DNA of 64,000 nucleotides from Streptomyces smyrnaeus (GTDB taxonomy: Bacteria; Actinomycetota; Actinomycetes; Streptomycetales; Streptomycetaceae): positions 1-64,000 of the forward strand of contig NZ_JAFFZM010000026.1 of assembly GCF_017676345.1 (NCBI RefSeq), written 5' to 3'. The position numbers and the translations under genes are program-made. The notes beneath the pieces are model-generated. The model saw only the letters and a program-made list of their open reading frames with translations. It was not told the DNA's origin and ran no database searches. Below are positions 50,679 through 61,651 of the stretch, piece after piece. Each line of letters starts with the position of its first letter. The stretch's first letter is position 1.

Positions 50679-51089
50679 GTGCCGAGGCCATTGGGAGAGC
50701 TGGAAGACGCCGTGATGACCCGGGTATGGCGCTGGAACCGCCCGGTCACTGTGCGGGAAGTCCTCGAAGATCTCCAGAACGAACGCACCGTCGCGTACAC
50801 GACGGTGATGACCGTAATGGACAACCTGCGCCAGAAGGGCTGGCTGAGGCGGGATCAAGAAGGCCGCGCCTATCGATATGCGGCTGTCTCCACCCGGGCC
50901 GCATACTCGGCGGCTCTCATGCACGAGGCATGGTCGGCCAGCGACAACCCCGCCGCCGCACTTGTCGACTTCTTCGGGATGATGTCGCCGGAACAGGTCG
51001 ATGTGCTCCGCAACGCCTTGCGCGTCGTACATCTGAACGGTGTGCATCTCGATCCCCCCGCTGCGGGCGGCGAGGGCGAGGGTCGATAG
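50679..51089 (+). CDS. BlaI/MecI/CopY-family transcriptional regulator
   Basis: 136 residues. Winged HTH: LGELEDAVMTRVWRWNRPVTVREVLEDLQ, VAYTTVMTVMDNLRQKGWLRRD, then GRAYRYAAVSTRAAYSAALM and a short dimerisation domain. BlaI homologues repress beta-lactamase, cell-wall or respiration genes and are inactivated by a BlaR1-type protease, but no BlaR1 gene lies here. GTG start, probably leaderless. A GNAT gene follows 9 nt later, so the two are probably cotranscribed. Confidence 0.88.
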   Translation: MPRPLGELEDAVMTRVWRWNRPVTVREVLEDLQNERTVAYTTVMTVMDNLRQKGWLRRDQEGRAYRYAAVSTRAAYSAALMHEAWSASDNPAAALVDFFGMMSPEQVDVLRNALRVVHLNGVHLDPPAAGGEGEGR

Positions 51090-51098
51090 CGTCCGTTC

Positions 51099-51623
51099 AT
51101 GGCAGAACGCGCACCGCTATCCCAGGTCACCATCCGAAGGGCACGTACGGCCGATGTCCCGGCGGTGCGCCGCCTGATCGACTCCTACTCGCGCGACCGC
51201 ATCCTGCTCGACAAAGCCACCGTGACCCTTTACGAGGACATCCAGGAGTTCTGGGTGGCCGAACGGGATGCGGACGCGGAAGTCGTCGGATGCGGCGCGC
51301 TGCACGTCATGTGGGAAGATCTCGCGGAGGTCAGGACCCTGGCGGTGGACCCTTCCCAGCGCGGAACCGGCGTCGGTCATCTGCTGCTGGAGAAGCTGTT
51401 GCGCACCGCCCGGTGGATCGGGGTGCGGCGCATTTTCTGTCTCACCTTCGAAGTCGACTTCTTCGCCAAGCACGGCTTCACGGAGATCGGCGAGACTCCG
51501 GTGGACGGGGATGTCTACAGCGAGCTGCTGCGTTCCCCCGACGAGGGCGTGGCCGAGTTCCTCGGTCTCGAACGAGTGAAGCCCAACACCTTGGGTAACA
51601 GTCGCATGCTGCTGCATCTGTGA
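51099..51623 (+). CDS. GNAT acetyltransferase, likely amino-acid N-acetyltransferase (ArgA-like)
   Basis: 174 residues. The acetyl-CoA site is RTLAVDPSQRGTGVGHLLLEKLL (the R/QxxGxG/A motif), preceded by VTIRRARTADVPAVRRLIDSYSRDRILLDK and followed by FCLTFEVDFFAKHGFTEIG. The pattern matches the short actinobacterial glutamate N-acetyltransferases that start arginine synthesis (the Mycobacterium Rv2747 type), so argA is plausible but not certain. It ends 160 nt before lsr2. Confidence 0.8.
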   Translation: MAERAPLSQVTIRRARTADVPAVRRLIDSYSRDRILLDKATVTLYEDIQEFWVAERDADAEVVGCGALHVMWEDLAEVRTLAVDPSQRGTGVGHLLLEKLLRTARWIGVRRIFCLTFEVDFFAKHGFTEIGETPVDGDVYSELLRSPDEGVAEFLGLERVKPNTLGNSRMLLHL

Positions 51624-51783
51624 ACCGTGGACGGTACGCCGCCACTATGTCCGAAAGGTCCCGCCAATCCCAGCGGAGTCGCGGAGCAAACTCAGCACAG
51701 GGTTTGTGTTTCTCCGGAAAAAGCGGTTTGCTTTCCACGTCGGTATCTGTAATCCGTTATCCAAGGACGAATGGGAGTAGCAG

Positions 51784-52122
51784 GTGGCACAGAAGGTTCA
51801 GGTTCTTCTTGTCGACGACCTCGACGGCGGCGAGGCGGACGAGACGGTGACGTTCGCGCTGGACGGTAAGTCCTACGAGATCGACCTCACCACCGCTAAT
51901 GCGGACAAGCTCCGTTCCGCTCTTGAGCCCTATCTGAAGAACGGCCGGCGTACCGGTGGCCGTTCCTCGCGCGGAAAGGGCAGCCGCTCCGGCTCCGCTT
52001 CCGGCAGCAGCCAGGACACCGCGAAGATCCGCGCGTGGGCCAAGGAGCAGGGTTACGAGGTCAATGACCGCGGTCGTGTTCCGGCCAGCATTCGCGAGGC
52101 GTACGAGAAGGCCAACGGCTGA
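51784..52122 (+). CDS. lsr2: Lsr2 nucleoid-associated silencing protein
   Basis: 112 residues. N-terminal dimerisation domain AQKVQVLLVDDLDGGEADETVTFALDGKSYEIDLT, a Gly/Arg/Ser linker, and the AT-hook-like DNA-binding domain with IRAWAKEQGYEVNDRGRVPASIREAYEKAN containing the conserved RGR. Lsr2 binds AT-rich foreign DNA and represses specialised metabolism. GTG start behind GGGAGTAG. The upstream 160 nt is AT-richer than its surroundings and may itself bind Lsr2. Confidence 0.96.
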   Translation: MAQKVQVLLVDDLDGGEADETVTFALDGKSYEIDLTTANADKLRSALEPYLKNGRRTGGRSSRGKGSRSGSASGSSQDTAKIRAWAKEQGYEVNDRGRVPASIREAYEKANG

Positions 52123-52171
52123 CGCTTTCCGGCCCAGCGGTCGACTTCGACGCCGAAGGCCGTCCCGGTTC

Positions 52172-52197
52172 GGGAGGCCCCCGTGCGGCGGCCTCCC
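52172..52197 (+). terminator. Terminator after lsr2
   Basis: 8-bp stem (GGGAGGCC / GGCCTCCC) with a 10-nt loop, 50 nt after the lsr2 stop. Confidence 0.6.
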
Positions 52198-52468
52198 CCA
52201 GGGACCCCGGCCCAGCCGCCGCCGCCCTCCTTGTCACACATTGTTGATGCCCGTCACCCGCCGTGCTCGCTCTACGGTTTCTTCCGGGAGGAGCGCCCGC
52301 CTGTTCGCCCTCAGCGGATGTGGGGCGCCGTATCCGGCGGATGCCGCATGGATTGTCACTGCGAGCGGGTAAGAAGGCTCTGACGGCCAGGAAGCCCCAG
52401 GTGGCAGGGGCGGAGCGGGGGTGCTCGGTGACAGGTGTCGCCGCACGGCGCATGCGTCGGTGCGGGGG

Positions 52469-52486
52469 TGTTCGCCTTCGGCGTAG
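52469..52486 (+). promoter_or_regulatory. ClgR-box candidate upstream of clpC
   Basis: TGTTCGCCTTCGGCGTAG fits the actinobacterial ClgR consensus (CGC, 5 nt, GCG with flanking W/S positions) at 17 of 18 positions as I recall it, including the GTTCGC half. ClgR activates clp and lon genes in Streptomyces and Corynebacterium. Confidence 0.65.
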
Positions 52487-52706
52487 TGGATCCAGGTGAA
52501 TACGCCTGGCCTGCGGGAACATCGTCTCGCACCATCGGGTTGGAACTGGTGTCGGCTGTCCTGGGCAGGAGGCGCATGATCGACCGGGTCGACCGGGCCG
52601 CAGTCGGCAGTTGGAATGAGCGGTCCCCCGTTGCGGGACTAAGCTGCGGAAGGACAGCGAGGGGAGCGTCCCCTCACTGCCTGACCGCTCTGAGGAGCGA
52701 TTAACG

Positions 52707-55232
<2,526 letters not shown>

Positions 55233-55254
55233 CCGGCTCGACGGCCTGAGCGCT

Positions 55255-55307
55255 GCGCAGCACGAGAGGGACCGACCCGCAGTGGGTCGGTCCCTCTCGT
55301 GCTGCGC
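55255..55307. terminator. Very strong bidirectional terminator after clpC
   Basis: Perfect 24-bp stem: 55255-55278 pairs with 55284-55307, loop GCAGT. It lies between clpC and the convergent NACHT gene and can serve both. Confidence 0.92.
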
Positions 55308-55334
55308 GGGCGCCCTGCGGCACCGTGGGCCGGG

Positions 55335-57911
55335 TCACGCCAGGATGCGCACACCGTCCGGCACCCCGGTCACGCGCGGCAGCCGCGGGTTGACCCGCAG
55401 TGTCGTCAGCTGGGGGAAGGCGGCGAGCCACCCCATCGGTACGCCGAGGTCGTAGGCGAGCCACAGATGGGTGAGCTGATCGTGCACCAGCCCCTCCAGC
55501 AGTTCGTCGGGGGTGAAGGGCCCGACGATCTGCACCCGCGCCCTCCCGCCCAGCTTCCGCAACGCGGCCAGCTCGAACCGGTCGGAGACGGGGTAGTAGA
55601 GCCCCTCGGGATCGAGGTGGGCGATGATCTCCTCGGCGTACCGGTCGGTGTCGAAGTTCCGCCATCCCCGCGCCAGCTCGGCACGCAGCTCCAGGGACGC
55701 CCGGTTCCGCAGCTGGGCGAGGTAGTGGATAGCCGCGTCGTCGTTGATCCGGGTGACGGTCACGGCGAGCCGGTGCGCCTCCTTGTCCGGGACGCTGCTG
55801 GGCTCGGGCAGCATCTCCAGCACTATGGGGCCCACCCAGCCCAGGCTGCGGGCGCCCTCCAGGGTGGTGGGCCGCACCATGTGGCGGGTCTCGCGCCGGA
55901 TGCGGGCGTGGGTGTCCGGGTCGAGCTCCGTCACATGCTCCAGGCAGGCGGCCGCCAGCAGCCGCCGCCGGTTGCGCTGCATGCCCTTGCGGCCGGGCGC
56001 CAGCAGCCCGCCCAGCAGCCGTGCGCACTCGGCGGGGCGCGCATGAGCGACGGCCATGCGGATGACTTCCTCCCACTCGGCCTCGTGCGCGTGGTCCAGC
56101 AGCATGTCGAAGGCGCCCTGTTCGACGGCTTCCTTGGCGGCCAGGTAGTCCTGCACGGTGCGGTGGACGAACTCGATGGACCGGTCGGACTGCTCGCGCA
56201 GCAGTCCGGTGCGCAGCAGCAGATGGTTGAAGATGTCCTCCGGGCGGCCCTGGCCCGCGGTGGAGGGGATGGCCGGCAGATGCCGGGATATCTCCTCCAA
56301 CGCCTCGTCCATGGTCAGCTCGGCCCGCCGGTCGACCAGCATCCGGTACGCCAGCTTGCGCAGCAGCCGTTCCCGCGCCCCACGCCGCAGCTTGACCGCG
56401 TCGGCGTACAGCACCCGGCGCTCCGGGTCGCGCCGCTGCAGCAGCATCTCCATTGCGGCCTCGTACAGCTCCTTGCGGCCCTGCGGCAGGGAGCCCGACC
56501 GGTCGCGGTTCAGTGCGCAGATCAGGCCGCACATCAGCGGGTTGGTCGCCAGTCCGCGCAGTTCGCGGTAGAGCGGGATGGAGGACAGCAGCTGGTCGCG
56601 GTACTCGGCCAGCCGCCGGTGGTCCTTGCCCTCGTCGTCGGCGGCGGCCGTGTGCCAGGCGGTGATGAAGGCGGCGACCTGGTCGCGGCTCATGGGGGCC
56701 AGCGCCAGCTCGTCGAAGCCCTCGTCGGCCAGCCAGTTGGGCTCCACCGCCGAGGGCCGCGCGGTGACCAGGCAGAAGTTTCCCGAGTAGATCCGCATGA
56801 GCCGGCGCAACTGGCCGCGCAGCGCCGCCCGCTCGGACTCGGGCACCTCGTCGATGCCGTCGACCAGCAGCAGCCCGCGCTCCTCGGTGAGCACCCGTGC
56901 CACCCAGCCGTCGGGCGCCGCGTCGGCGAGCGGATGGCGGACGGCCCGCAGGAAGTCCTCCGGAGAGGGAAAGCCCTCGCGCGCGAACCGGCGTACGGGC
57001 AGGACCAGCGGTATCCGGCCGCGCAGCGAGCTCAGCTCGGGCGGCAGCGCGTCGCGCGCCGCGGAGACGGCGAGCCACTGCACCAGCGTCGTCTTCCCGG
57101 AGCCGGCGACGCCGCGCAGCAGTACCCGCTCGTGGCCGCCCAGCGCCCGGTCGGCGGGGAGTACGGGCTCACCGCTGTCGCTGTGGTCCGCCCGCCGGTC
57201 CGGGCTGTCGAACTCGGCGCTGAGGCTGAGATAGGTGGCGTCCAGCGACCAGCTGTCCGGGGTGTTCGGGTTGGGCAGATCGATGCCGTAGATGGTCACG
57301 CGGTTGTACTGCTCGGCAATGGAACGGGCGTAGCGCGCCTCGAACTCGGCGTCCACCGCGGAGGGCTCCGGACGGCCCCGTACGGCCTCCACATCGTTCA
57401 GGTCGATCAATTGCCGTATCCGGTGGGCGCGTTCCGGCATGCGGTCGGCGAGGACGGGGGAGCGGCGGATCAGATGGTGCAGCAGATGCAGGCAGACGGT
57501 GACCAGCAGCCGGTCGTGGAACCAGGCCGCGTCCGGATTCAGCTCCCGGTCCGCACCCGGCACCGCGGAGCGCAACTTGCGCGCGAAGTCCTGCGGCCCC
57601 AGCCGCACGGCCTGCACATCCGTGGTGTCCAACTCCCCGATGATCCACAGCGTGCGGGAGAGTACGGCGGCGACGGGCTCCTCGTCCTCGGGCGGCAGCC
57701 GGTGGGCGAGCGCTGCCAGGCCCACCAGCTCTCGGGCGAGCGACAGCAGCGTCTCGTAGGACAGCGGCGGGTTCTCTCCGCGGAACGAGACGAGCCGCGC
57801 CAGCAGTTCTTCCTCGGCCTGCGCCCGGTCGGGTGTGGCCTCCACGGGCAGCAGGAGCTGGCAGACGAGCGGATCGGCGATGGTCGAGGCGAGCCGGACG
57901 GCGGGGTCCAT
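55335..57911 (-). CDS. NACHT-domain STAND NTPase (NLR-like), paralogue 1
   Basis: 858 residues. The N-terminal ~260 are mainly helical without a known enzyme motif. A linking block YNRVTIYGIDLPNPNTPDSW is shared with the next gene. NACHT NTPase: P-loop GVAGSGKTT (267-275), Walker B LLLVDGIDE (347-355), sensor TARPSAVEPNW, GLATNPLMCGLICAL and the NACHT-associated FVHRTVQDYLAAKEAVE. The C-terminal ~220 residues have a helical repeat-like region and at most one or two leucine-rich units (LTHLWLAYDLGVPMGWLAAFPQLTTLRVN). STAND NTPases oligomerise on ligand binding; bacterial NACHT proteins are established anti-phage factors, so immunity is possible. GGGAG precedes the ATG. A 134-nt gap separates it from paralogue 2 in the same orientation. 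Confidence 0.88.
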   Translation of the reverse strand: MDPAVRLASTIADPLVCQLLLPVEATPDRAQAEEELLARLVSFRGENPPLSYETLLSLARELVGLAALAHRLPPEDEEPVAAVLSRTLWIIGELDTTDVQAVRLGPQDFARKLRSAVPGADRELNPDAAWFHDRLLVTVCLHLLHHLIRRSPVLADRMPERAHRIRQLIDLNDVEAVRGRPEPSAVDAEFEARYARSIAEQYNRVTIYGIDLPNPNTPDSWSLDATYLSLSAEFDSPDRRADHSDSGEPVLPADRALGGHERVLLRGVAGSGKTTLVQWLAVSAARDALPPELSSLRGRIPLVLPVRRFAREGFPSPEDFLRAVRHPLADAAPDGWVARVLTEERGLLLVDGIDEVPESERAALRGQLRRLMRIYSGNFCLVTARPSAVEPNWLADEGFDELALAPMSRDQVAAFITAWHTAAADDEGKDHRRLAEYRDQLLSSIPLYRELRGLATNPLMCGLICALNRDRSGSLPQGRKELYEAAMEMLLQRRDPERRVLYADAVKLRRGARERLLRKLAYRMLVDRRAELTMDEALEEISRHLPAIPSTAGQGRPEDIFNHLLLRTGLLREQSDRSIEFVHRTVQDYLAAKEAVEQGAFDMLLDHAHEAEWEEVIRMAVAHARPAECARLLGGLLAPGRKGMQRNRRRLLAAACLEHVTELDPDTHARIRRETRHMVRPTTLEGARSLGWVGPIVLEMLPEPSSVPDKEAHRLAVTVTRINDDAAIHYLAQLRNRASLELRAELARGWRNFDTDRYAEEIIAHLDPEGLYYPVSDRFELAALRKLGGRARVQIVGPFTPDELLEGLVHDQLTHLWLAYDLGVPMGWLAAFPQLTTLRVNPRLPRVTGVPDGVRILA

Positions 57912-58045
57912 GCGTGGGGACTCCCTGGCGTTGGGCGACGGCAGCGGGCGGGTGACGACGTGCTGACGGCTGTTGACGGTGGTCTGTTGACTGGTTGATG
58001 ACCAGCGTAGGCCGTACGTGTGGCTCCGGTCACCCTGTGTTCGGG

Positions 58046-61000
58046 TCAGCCTCGGCGGGGCGGGGGAGCGACGGTGACCTCGATGTGAGAGGGGAGGGAG
58101 GTGAGGTCGATGGGGCCTTGGGGGCGGGAGAGCGTGAGGTGTTGGAGGTTGGGAAGTTTGGCCAGGGAGGCGAGAGAGACCGAGCCCGCAGGCTCGGTGA
58201 GGACGAGGGTTCTCAGCGAGGGGCACGTCTCCGGGGCCAGTCGCATGCTGAACGGACTTCCGCCGAGGGACACCTGCAGCACGGACAGCTTCGTCAGCCG
58301 CGCCCCAGAGGTCCGTAGGTTGAGCAGGTGGTGGGGCTCGCAGGAGAGTTCCTGGAGGCGGGGCAGTTCGGCCAACTCGCTCCAGTCCTCTTCCGGGAGC
58401 CGGTGCCCCACCCCGGAGAGGTACAGGACTCGCAGATTGCGGAGGGCTGAGATGCCTTTGACGCTCCTGGTCTCCTCGGGGAGGAGAAGGGAGTCCAACT
58501 CGGCGAGGTGGGCGATCCGCGCCATTTCCGGGCAGGGCGTTCCTTCGCGTACTCCCAGCAAGCGGAGACCGGGCAGCGCCTCGATTCCTTCCAGGCGCGC
58601 AAGCGTCGTCACGTCCCACAGGTACAGCGTGGACAGCGGCAGGCCGGCCAGCGGCGAGAGGTCCGTCACCGGGCATTCGCGGAGGTCGAGCTCTTCGAGA
58701 TTCGGGAACGCCTGGACGAATTCCAGCTGGTCGACAAGGTGATTCCGGGAGAGGGCCAGCTCCACCAGTTGGTCGGGAGCGGGCTGGGTTTCGAGGATCT
58801 CCCGCTCGGAAAACGCGCCTCTGATGCGCGAGGTCGACCGCTGTCCCAGCCTGCGCAGCCACACAAGGTGCTCATGGGTGCTCGCGGTGACGCGCACATA
58901 ACGCCGGTCGGGAAGGTCGGCAAGAATCTCCTTCGCGTACGTGTCCGCGTCGAACCGGTCCCAGTGCCCCGCGAGTTGCTGGAGCACGGCCGATGACGGG
59001 TGGCCCAGGAATCGCTTGAGCAGTACGAGCGCCGCGTCCGTACCCATCTGGGCGGCGGCGTGGGCGACGGCCACCGCCTCGTCGTCGTCCAGTTCCTCCA
59101 GCCCCGACAGCAGATCCAGCACCACCCCGCCCAGCGGCACCAGCTCTTTCGCCTCATCGATGTTGCGCGGCGGAATCAGCTCCTTCGCCCGCTCCTCGAC
59201 CTCCCCCCGCACCCCGGGGTCCAATTTGGTGGCGTGCTCCAGGCATGCCATCGCCAGCAGGTGCAGCCGCGTCCGGCACCCCGGCTCCGCGTCCCCCCGC
59301 TCGACCAGCCCGCGCAGCAGCCGTGCCCGCTCGTCGGGTCGGGCGTGGGCGACGGCCATCCGCACCACGTCCTCCCACTGGTCCAGGTGCGCGTTGCCCA
59401 CCAGTACGCCGAAGTCGCGCTCCTCGACCGCCGCCTTGGCGCCCAGGTAGTCCTGGAAGGTGCGGTGGACGAAGTCGACAGCCCCGTGCCCCGGCTCGCG
59501 CAGCAGTCCGGAGCGCACCAGCAGAAAGCGGAAGACGTCTGTCGCAGAGCCCTGCTCGGCGACGTACGGCATCGCGGGCAGCATCCGCTCCACCAGTTCC
59601 ACCGCGTCACTCTGCGACATTTCCGACCGGCCGTTGCGGATGAGCCAGTAGGCGAGCTTCTGCAACAGCTCGACCTGGGATTCCTCGTCCAGTTCGACGC
59701 TTTCTCCGGTGGCGAAGACGGCGCGCTCCCGGTCGCGCCTCTCCAGCAGCATGGACAGCGCGGCGTCGTACAGTGCCTTGCGGCCGCGGGGCAGGAAGCC
59801 GTGCCGTTCCCGGTGCAGCGCGCAGATCAGCCCGCACATCAGTGGATTGGTGGCCAGCAGGGACAGGTCGGGCCTGGTCCGCACGGCAGTACGCAGCGAG
59901 GCGGCCATCTCCTCGTCCGCCTCGGCCGCCGCGTGCCAGCGGGCGACGAACAGCTCGACGTCGGCGGGGCGCATGGGGGCCAGGGACAGCTCGGTGAAGT
60001 CGTCGCCGGCCAGCCAGTTCTCCTGTACGGCGGAGGGGCGCGAGGTCACCAGTACGAGGTTGTCCGGGTAGGCCAGCAGCAGGTCGCGCAGCCAGCCGTG
60101 GGTGCGGGTGCGCTCCTGCTCCGGTACCTCGTCGACGCCGTCGATCAGCAGTACGCCGCGTCCGGCCGCCAGCACGCGGTCGGCCCAGCCGCCGGGCTGG
60201 GCTCCGGCCAGCGGGCAGCCCACGGCGGCCAGGAAGTCGGCGGGCGGGGGCAGTGCCGCGCCGCTCCGCGTGAGGGTGCGCAGCGGCAGCACGAACGGCA
60301 CCCGGCCGATCAGATGGGCCAGCCGTCCGGTCAGCTCGGACTGGCGAGCCGTCGTGACGGCGAGCCACTGCACGAGCGTGGTCTTCCCGGAACCCGCGAC
60401 GCCGCGCAGCAGTACCCGCTGATGCCCGGAGAGCGCCTGTTCGACGGGTTGCGCCTCCACGGCGCCGGAGCCGACCGAGGCAACGGCCGAGGTGCCTGCC
60501 GGGTCGTCGAACGGGCCGAAGCCGCGCTCGTCGGACGTCGCCTCCAGACTCAGATAGGCCGTGTCCAGCGGCCACTCGCTCGCCTGCTGGATGTCGATGC
60601 CGTAGATGGTCAGGGTGCGGTGCTTGTTGGCGATGTAGCGCGCGTACTGCTGCTCGAACCCGGCGTCCTGCGCGGACTGGGAGGGCACGCGTTCGATGAG
60701 GACGTCGACGAGGGTGATCAGCTCGCCCAGCCTGCGGCTCTGCTCGACGAGGGTGCGGGCCACGAAGGTGGAGCGCTGGGTGAGGAAGTGCAGGATGTGC
60801 AGGCAGGCGGTCTCCAGGACGCGCTGGTAGAGCGCTTCCTCGGCGGGGGCGGCGTCCGGGTGCGGGTCGTGCATGGTGGCCTGCGCGTGCAGGGCGCGGG
60901 CGAAGTCGGTGTGGCCGAGGCTGACGGCCTCCACATCGCTGAGGCCGATATCGCCGAGCGCGTGCAGGGTGTCGGCCAGTCGGGCGGAGGCGCGCTCGGC

Positions 61001-61243
61001 CTCCGGGGGCGAGGGCGCCTCGTGCGGCCCGAGATCCCGTACGGCGCGGTCGACCAGTTCGGCGGCGAGCTTGTCCAGCTCCCGCCGGCCCAGCTCGCGC
61101 CGCTCCGTGAAGGAGACGAGCCCACTCACGCGTACCGGCCGGTCCACGAGCCCGGCGCCCGGACCCTCCCTCACGAACAGTCGTTTCACCAGCGGCGCCA
61201 TCACGCTGGAGGCGATGCGCAGTCCGACGACCCCCGCGTCCAT
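58046..61243 (-). CDS. NACHT-LRR STAND NTPase (NLR-like), paralogue 2
   Basis: 1065 residues, the same architecture as paralogue 1: helical N-terminal region (1-270), shared HRTLTIYGIDIQQASEWPLD block, P-loop GVAGSGKTT (281-289), Walker B GVLLIDGVDE (363-372), sensor TSRPSAVQENW and FVHRTFQDYLGAKAAVE. Unlike paralogue 1 it has about 245 C-terminal residues of leucine-rich repeats (LEELDLRECPVTDLSPLAGLPLSTLYLW, then LRLLGV, LDSLLL, LRVLYLSG, LRTLVLTEP, LQHLTLS units). LRRs are the ligand-sensing end in eukaryotic NLRs. No separate effector gene lies nearby, so the N-terminal region is the likely effector. ATG at 61243 follows a G-run; the upstream frame extension is not family-like. Confidence 0.88.
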   Translation of the reverse strand: MDAGVVGLRIASSVMAPLVKRLFVREGPGAGLVDRPVRVSGLVSFTERRELGRRELDKLAAELVDRAVRDLGPHEAPSPPEAERASARLADTLHALGDIGLSDVEAVSLGHTDFARALHAQATMHDPHPDAAPAEEALYQRVLETACLHILHFLTQRSTFVARTLVEQSRRLGELITLVDVLIERVPSQSAQDAGFEQQYARYIANKHRTLTIYGIDIQQASEWPLDTAYLSLEATSDERGFGPFDDPAGTSAVASVGSGAVEAQPVEQALSGHQRVLLRGVAGSGKTTLVQWLAVTTARQSELTGRLAHLIGRVPFVLPLRTLTRSGAALPPPADFLAAVGCPLAGAQPGGWADRVLAAGRGVLLIDGVDEVPEQERTRTHGWLRDLLLAYPDNLVLVTSRPSAVQENWLAGDDFTELSLAPMRPADVELFVARWHAAAEADEEMAASLRTAVRTRPDLSLLATNPLMCGLICALHRERHGFLPRGRKALYDAALSMLLERRDRERAVFATGESVELDEESQVELLQKLAYWLIRNGRSEMSQSDAVELVERMLPAMPYVAEQGSATDVFRFLLVRSGLLREPGHGAVDFVHRTFQDYLGAKAAVEERDFGVLVGNAHLDQWEDVVRMAVAHARPDERARLLRGLVERGDAEPGCRTRLHLLAMACLEHATKLDPGVRGEVEERAKELIPPRNIDEAKELVPLGGVVLDLLSGLEELDDDEAVAVAHAAAQMGTDAALVLLKRFLGHPSSAVLQQLAGHWDRFDADTYAKEILADLPDRRYVRVTASTHEHLVWLRRLGQRSTSRIRGAFSEREILETQPAPDQLVELALSRNHLVDQLEFVQAFPNLEELDLRECPVTDLSPLAGLPLSTLYLWDVTTLARLEGIEALPGLRLLGVREGTPCPEMARIAHLAELDSLLLPEETRSVKGISALRNLRVLYLSGVGHRLPEEDWSELAELPRLQELSCEPHHLLNLRTSGARLTKLSVLQVSLGGSPFSMRLAPETCPSLRTLVLTEPAGSVSLASLAKLPNLQHLTLSRPQGPIDLTSLPSHIEVTVAPPPRRG

Positions 61244-61651
61244 CCGTAACCCCCCGTTCGGCCTCAACTCCCCGCAGTACGGGGCCGCGTACGGCGAGCA
61301 AGCGTAGAGGGGCGCGCGGGTCGCGTCGATGAGGGCCCCCTCCTGCTCCTCGGGGCGGTGGGGGTGAGCGGGGTCATATGAGCGGGGCCACATCCGGCGC
61401 GGAGGGGCCGTGAGGTGCGGCACAGGGATTTCGGGGGGTACGAAGCGCGATAGGAGGTCCCGGGGCGCGTACGGCGTCGACCGGTGGGGTGGGGCCCCAG
61501 CTCGAAGCGCCGGGTGATGTGGGTCTCTCGTGTTACTACGGAGCTCTTTAGTAATAACAGTCCTTGATGTCCGTTTTCTGGCGGGTTACCAAGGGGGTCG
61601 CGTCCACATCGAGGCGCACTGAACCAACCCCCTTCCGGAGGTAGCACCCCT
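61244..61651. other. 408-nt intergenic region between NACHT-LRR and M23 peptidase genes
   Basis: No gene is supported. It holds the divergent promoters of both genes, an AT-rich inverted repeat TTACTA/TAGTAA at 61533-61554 (10-nt spacer), and a potential leader hairpin AAGGGGGT (61591-61598) with ACCCCCTT (61627-61634), ending 2 nt before the M23 ribosome site. Confidence 0.6.

Larger units (their letters stand above)
52123..52706 (+). other. 584-nt intergenic region between lsr2 and clpC
   Basis: No convincing gene: the open frames here have no family-like translation. It holds the lsr2 terminator, the ClgR-box candidate and the clpC leader, which ends with GAGGAG 9-10 nt before the clpC ATG. 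The ~200 nt from 52490 to 52690 between the box and the gene show no other recognisable element. Confidence 0.7.

Noticed and set aside
52123..52706. Several 60-220 codon frames in the lsr2-clpC gap
   Set aside because: No family resemblance, no ribosome sites, and Arg/Pro-heavy composition typical of noncoding GC-rich DNA.
52123..52706. CIRCE or HspR (HAIR) site upstream of clpC
   Set aside because: No TTAGCACTC/GAGTGCTAA or CTTGAGT-N7-ACTCAAG match; the ClgR box is the better explanation.
57912..58862. Extended N-terminus for NACHT paralogue 1 reaching into paralogue 2
   Set aside because: The extra residues are Pro/Arg-rich shadow of paralogue 2; ATG 57911 has a ribosome site and aligns with the start of the paralogue.
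61501..61651. c-di-AMP (ydaO) riboswitch before the M23 gene
   Set aside because: I could not find the conserved core; only a simple hairpin is visible.
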